From positions 1 through 47,021 of the forward strand of contig SLTG01000092.1 of assembly GCA_007130045.1 (NCBI GenBank): 47,021 bases of DNA, in the 5' to 3' direction. The stretch's first letter is position 1. Each line of letters opens with the position of its first letter. Source of the DNA: Opitutales bacterium. Its GTDB lineage: Bacteria > Verrucomicrobiota > Verrucomicrobiia > Opitutales > T3Sed10-336. Both the position numbers and the translations under genes were made by a program. Of the stretch, positions 43,620-47,021 are shown piece after piece. The notes below the pieces were generated by a model, which was given only the letters and a program-made list of their open reading frames with translations, was not told where the DNA came from and searched no databases.

Positions 43620-44345
43620 ATGAGAATTTATCCAGCTGTAGATATTCGGGGCGGGCGATGTGTTCGCCTTCACCAGGGAAGGAAAGATGAGGAAACCGTT
43701 TATTACGCGGATCCCACCGAACCCGCGCGGCTTTGGAAAAACGCCGGAGCCGAGTGGGTGCACGTCGTCGATCTGGATGGGGCGTTCGAGGGAGTCCCGA
43801 AGAACCAGAATGCCGTTCGCCGCATCGTGGAGACTGGCCTGAAGGTGGAAATGGGGGGCGGCATGAGAGACCCCTATAGCGTCGCCCGGGCGTTTGAATT
43901 GGGCGTGTCGCGGGTGGTGATCGGTACCCGCGCGTGCGAAAGCGAGGAGTTTGTCGCCGGCCTGGTCGAAAAGTTTGGCGACCGGATCGCCGTCGGCATC
44001 GATGCGCGTGATGGGAAAGTTGCCGTTAAGGGGTGGGTGGATACGACTGAGGTTTCAGCTCTCGCCATGGCGAAACGAATGGTGGACCTCGGTGTACGGA
44101 TCATAATTTATACGGATATTGCGACCGATGGTACCTTGACCGGCCCGAATTTTGAGACGCAGGAGCAGATGCTCCAGTCGGTTTCGGCGAGAATAATAGC
44201 ATCGGGCGGAGTCGCGCGCCGTGAGGACATCATCCGTTTCACCGAAATCGCCCGTGCCTATGGAAATCTTGATGGCGTGATCGTTGGCAAGGCTCTCTAC
44301 GACGGTAAAGTGAACCTTCCGGATCTGATAGGCCTGACGGCGTAA
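43620..44345 (+). CDS. hisA: ProFAR isomerase HisA
   Basis: A 241-residue TIM barrel for the Amadori rearrangement step of histidine synthesis. The start at 43620 gives MRIYPAVDIRGGRCVRLHQG, the family N-terminus with catalytic Asp8. WVHVVDLDGAFEG, VEMGGGMRD, VIGTRACE, VGIDARDGKVAVKGW, IYTDIATDGTLTGPN (second catalytic Asp), IASGGVARREDI and VIVGKALYDGK are all present. A weaker upstream extension to 43575 exists in frame but is not needed. The downstream gene is convergent with 30 bases between, in which GCCGG/CCGGC may form a small terminator hairpin. Confidence 0.95.
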   Translation: MRIYPAVDIRGGRCVRLHQGRKDEETVYYADPTEPARLWKNAGAEWVHVVDLDGAFEGVPKNQNAVRRIVETGLKVEMGGGMRDPYSVARAFELGVSRVVIGTRACESEEFVAGLVEKFGDRIAVGIDARDGKVAVKGWVDTTEVSALAMAKRMVDLGVRIIIYTDIATDGTLTGPNFETQEQMLQSVSARIIASGGVARREDIIRFTEIARAYGNLDGVIVGKALYDGKVNLPDLIGLTA

Positions 44346-44375
44346 TGAAATGCGGGCCGGGTTTTGGCCGGCGAC

Positions 44376-45761
44376 TTATTGCTGCAGCTTTTCGGCGATC
44401 TCTTCCAGTGGATACGTGATGATCTCCGACAGGGTGGGATGATACCAGGGCGCTTTCAGTAGATCGTGAACGCTCGCGTTCAGGGCAATCGCGGTCGAAA
44501 GAGAGTGAATGAGTTCCCCGGCGTCCTTGCCGACAATCTCCGCGCCGAGCAGGCGCCCGTCGGGGATTGAGGCGATCACCTTGACGTATCCGTATTTTGC
44601 TTCCATTAGAATCGACTTGCCGTGATCGTCAAAGGGATAGGACGCGGCGATGAAATTTCGGCCCGATTCTGCAAGGTCTTTTTCCGTCTTGCCCACCAAC
44701 GCAATCTGTGGGTCGGTGAAGAGCACCTGCAGGAGCAGATCGTAGCTCATCGGGGCGACTTTGGAGCCGAAGGCGTGTTGGGCGGCCAATTCCCCCTGCT
44801 GGATCGCGATGTGAACGATCTCATAAGGTCCGGCGCAGTCGCCCGCAGCATAGATGTCGGGATTGCTCGATTGCTGGTACCCGTTTGTTTCGATCTGGCC
44901 GTTCTCCCGGAGCTTGACGCCTGCCGCTTCAAGGCCGAGCGAGTCCGTCTGCGCAATTCGTCCCAGCGCATTGAATCCGTAGGCGGCTTCGCGAGTGACA
45001 ATCTCCCCGTTGTGCTCAAACACGGCGGCGACGCCTTTCTCTGATTTTCGAACCTCCTTGAGGTTCGTGCCGGTGAATAGTTCGATCCCCTCGTCGTGAA
45101 AAGCGGTCTCCAGTTCCCGGGAGGCCGACTCGGGAAAGTCTTTGACGATGTGAGAACTTCGCTGAATCTGGACGACTTGGCTGCCGATTCGGCTTAGGTA
45201 TTGGGCGAGTTCGCAGGCGACTATTCCTCCGCCAAAGACGAGGACCGACTCCGGGAGGAAGTCGAGGTCCAGGACATCGTCGCTCGTCCACAGCGGTACG
45301 CGATCCAGTCCGGGAATGGACGGCCAACTGACTTGCGATCCCGTGCTGATCAGGAATTTCCGGCCGTTTAACACAGTGCCGTCCGCGAGCTCGATGCTGT
45401 GAGTATCCCGAAAGCGGGCCATCTGACGGTGAAAGTCAAAGTCGCCCGACGTCAGCCCGTCCACCCGGTACGAGGCGAACTCCGAGATGATTCGGCGCTT
45501 CCGTTCCGCCACCCGTTTCATGTCCGCGGCGGCCCGGGGTATCTCGAGTCCGAACATCGCTCCATTTTTTGCGTGATGAAGGATCTCGCCGGTGTAGATC
45601 AGCGTCTTGGACGGCATGCAACCTCGAAGAATACAGAGTCCCCCAGGTTCGTCCGCCCCATCCACGACAGCGACCTTTGGGCTGAATTCCAAAGCTTTTC
45701 GCGCGGCATTATAGCCGGCGCTGCCACCGCCGATGACGATAAAATCGTAGTCTTTGGTCAT
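44376..45761 (-). CDS. Dihydrolipoamide dehydrogenase-like pyridine nucleotide-disulfide oxidoreductase
   Basis: 461 residues from ATG 45761; the frame runs further up but those residues are not family-like. FAD motif DYDFIVIGGGSAGYNAA lies at 4-20. The redox disulfide CILRGCMPSK (Cys43, Cys48) follows the CxxxxC pattern. NAD(P) motif VLVFGGGIVACELAQYLSRIG, FNALGRIAQ, DIYAAGDCAGP and the C-terminal YHPTLSEIITYPLEE with the catalytic His complete it. CILRGC differs from the CVNVGC of most Lpd and MerA. There is no N-terminal lipoyl or MerA metal-binding domain, and no 2-oxoacid dehydrogenase subunits lie nearby, so substrate is open. Confidence 0.88.
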   Translation of the reverse strand: MTKDYDFIVIGGGSAGYNAARKALEFSPKVAVVDGADEPGGLCILRGCMPSKTLIYTGEILHHAKNGAMFGLEIPRAAADMKRVAERKRRIISEFASYRVDGLTSGDFDFHRQMARFRDTHSIELADGTVLNGRKFLISTGSQVSWPSIPGLDRVPLWTSDDVLDLDFLPESVLVFGGGIVACELAQYLSRIGSQVVQIQRSSHIVKDFPESASRELETAFHDEGIELFTGTNLKEVRKSEKGVAAVFEHNGEIVTREAAYGFNALGRIAQTDSLGLEAAGVKLRENGQIETNGYQQSSNPDIYAAGDCAGPYEIVHIAIQQGELAAQHAFGSKVAPMSYDLLLQVLFTDPQIALVGKTEKDLAESGRNFIAASYPFDDHGKSILMEAKYGYVKVIASIPDGRLLGAEIVGKDAGELIHSLSTAIALNASVHDLLKAPWYHPTLSEIITYPLEEIAEKLQQ

Positions 45762-46000
45762 AGAACACGCAATTGTAGGCGGTGGCCGGTCATTTGAACA
45801 GGACGAAACGGCAATGGAGTCAAACGCGCATGGTTTAATGGCCGGGATTGGATATATTGCCGGAATTGCCGGACTGAAAAGCCTGAATATAAACTCGGAA
45901 CGGGGGAAATCCAGGATTCCTCGGATGGAATCCGACGATCTCTCCGCCAAAGCAAGTGTCCCTTGCAAAGGGTTTGAGATCGGGGTTAAAGTCGATTGCA

Positions 46001-46888
46001 GTGATAATCGACAGCCATGTGCACATGTATGCGCCCGAAGTAACGGCCGACCCGCGAGGCTGGGCTGAGGCGCGTTCCGAGTTTGGCTGGGCGGAACTGG
46101 CCGCGCCGGCTTCGGGACCGAGGATTCAGGGTTGGTCGGATATCGACACGCTGCTGGCCGATATGGACGCGGCCGGCGTGGAAAAGGCGGTTCTGCTCGG
46201 ATGGTATTGGGATCGATTGGAAACCTGTATCGAACAGAACAACTGGTACATCAAATGGGTGAACCAGCATCCGGACCGCCTTCTGGGATTCGCTGCGGTG
46301 CAGCCGCGTGCGGGAGGTGACGCGGAGGACGAGGTCAGGCGCGCCGTTGAGGCGGGCCTTTGCGGGATCGGCGAGGTGTCGCATCGCTCGCAGGGATTCT
46401 CAATGGACAATCCCGAATGGATTAGGATCATCGAACTGGCAATCGAGTGGAACCTGCCTGTCAACCTGCACGTGAATGAGCCCGTGGGTCGTCGCCATCC
46501 CGGTCGGCTGCAGGACGCTCTTGATGATTATGTCTGGCTTGCGGATCGCTTTCCGGAACTGAAACTGATTCTTGCTCATTGGGGAGGGCTGCTCCCCTTC
46601 TTCGAGTTGAATAAGTGGGTAGGAAGCCGGATGAATAATGTTTATTACGATACCGCGGCCAGCCCCCTGCTGTACCATCCGGATATCTTTCGGGCGGTGG
46701 TGGACCGGGTCGGAGCGGATCGGGTGCTGTACGGCTCCGACTACCCGCTTCGTCTTTACCCGCGCAAACAGAAGGCCCCCGATTTCCGTTTGTTTCTTGA
46801 GGAGATTGAGGATGCAGGCCTGACGGCTTCGGAAAAAAAGAAGATACTGGGAGTAAACGCCTCCAAACTCATCCATCCAAAAAAATAA
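46001..46888 (+). CDS. Amidohydrolase-2 family metal-dependent hydrolase
   Basis: 295 residues from a GTG at 46001, chosen because the family begins IDSHVHMY; the open frame continues to a GTG at 45956. Metal motif HxH is in DSHVHMYAP (His6, His8). NLHVNEP supplies another ligand, LILAHWGG a third, and VLYGSDYPLRLYPR the conserved Asp. These enzymes act as hydrolases or decarboxylases on aromatic and other substrates; the specific reaction cannot be read. Upstream is a 239-base region divergent from the flavoprotein gene, containing a CCCTT/AAGGG hairpin. It ends just before a perfect inverted repeat. Confidence 0.87.
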   Translation: MIIDSHVHMYAPEVTADPRGWAEARSEFGWAELAAPASGPRIQGWSDIDTLLADMDAAGVEKAVLLGWYWDRLETCIEQNNWYIKWVNQHPDRLLGFAAVQPRAGGDAEDEVRRAVEAGLCGIGEVSHRSQGFSMDNPEWIRIIELAIEWNLPVNLHVNEPVGRRHPGRLQDALDDYVWLADRFPELKLILAHWGGLLPFFELNKWVGSRMNNVYYDTAASPLLYHPDIFRAVVDRVGADRVLYGSDYPLRLYPRKQKAPDFRLFLEEIEDAGLTASEKKKILGVNASKLIHPKK

Positions 46889-46900
46889 TCCCGTAAAGAG

Positions 46901-46929
46901 AACAATATTTTGCCAGGCAAAATATTGTT
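46901..46929. promoter_or_regulatory. Perfect 12-bp inverted repeat (terminator or operator)
   Basis: AACAATATTTTG (46901-46912), CCAGG, then CAAAATATTGTT (46918-46929) is perfectly symmetric; TTGCC/GGCAA extends it into the loop. It is AT-rich in a GC-rich region, between the amidohydrolase stop and the next ATG. The right arm ends TTGTTTG with few T's beyond, so termination is possible but weak; a dimeric repressor operator is equally likely. Confidence 0.7.
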
Positions 46930-46967
46930 TGACGGGTTGGGGGTGGGCGGGGCAGGATGGCCGGGTT

Positions 46968-47021
46968 ATGAATACTGAAATCGGACTGAACAGGAGGAGG
47001 TTGAAGGTTCGCGGTGAGAGC
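46968..47021 (+). CDS. Start of a further CDS, cut by the window edge
   Basis: ATG at 46968 opens a frame to the window end, giving MNTEIGLNRRRLKVRGES. A purine-rich stretch AGGAGGAGG lies inside it at about 46992-47000 and could instead be the ribosome binding site of a later start, so this frame may be only leader. No identification is possible. It may be controlled by the inverted repeat 39 bases upstream. Confidence 0.3.
   Translation, partial: MNTEIGLNRRRLKVRGES

Noticed and set aside
1-47021. CRISPR arrays, insertion sequences, phage or att sites
   Set aside because: No regularly spaced repeats, transposase or integrase genes, or flanking direct repeats were seen; the single tRNA shows no duplicated 3' end nearby.

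Overview
This 47 kb window is GC-rich chromosomal DNA from a Gram-negative bacterium. Evidence for an outer membrane is direct: a porin, two small outer-membrane beta-barrel proteins, lipoprotein signal peptides, an ExbB/TolQ-type protein and an O-antigen ligase family protein. The gene set suggests Verrucomicrobiota, probably an Opitutales-like lineage (PocR-domain AraC regulators, TPR genes next to ExbB, divergent AccD and PurA, scattered his genes). That placement is inference; no rRNA or marker tree is available here. There is no phage, insertion sequence or CRISPR array. Most of the window is core metabolism, with envelope and regulatory genes of less certain role between.

Layout. 1-5.1 kb: a truncated CDS end, an XRE regulator, trmL, cysK, then a tightly packed run of two small helical proteins and a PocR-AraC regulator. 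5.1-7.5 kb (minus): hemN and cyoE for heme. 7.8-11.1 kb: pdxJ, acpS, a small membrane protein on the opposite strand, and nnr. 11.2-13.5 kb (minus): a lipoprotein and a MoeB/ThiF-rhodanese fusion. 13.6-20.0 kb (plus): manC, ruvX, truA, comF, accD, folC and a fasciclin lipoprotein. 20.2-28.5 kb (minus): a divergent adenylosuccinate synthetase, a small hydrophobic ORF, a divergent IMP dehydrogenase, and an operon of two TPR proteins with ExbB. A tRNA-Gly(CCC) follows at 28.7 kb, then a Wzy/WaaL-like ligase (minus). 30.6-40.4 kb (plus): hisC, a CNNM/CBS protein, dodecin, gpmI, an S55-family serine protease coupled to an exported beta-propeller protein, and an isochorismatase-fold hydrolase. 40.5-43.4 kb: an OprP-like porin between two paralogous small barrel proteins. 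43.6-47.0 kb: hisA, a dihydrolipoamide-dehydrogenase-like flavoprotein, an amidohydrolase, a long perfect inverted repeat and the start of a further gene.

How the genes fit together. pdxJ makes the PLP used by CysK and HisC. AcpS and AccD serve fatty-acid synthesis, HemN and CyoE supply heme O for a terminal oxidase, PurA-like and GuaB stand at the two exits from IMP, and ManC and the ligase feed surface polysaccharide. The points most worth a second look are: an AccD that has lost three of the four zinc-ribbon cysteines; an in-frame hydrophobic reading frame directly after the guaB amber stop; divergent PurA/GuaB motifs; an S55 protease whose catalytic motifs are in permuted order relative to SpoIVB; two tandem stand-alone helical proteins coupled to a PocR-AraC regulator; and ExbB without ExbD at the end of a TPR operon.
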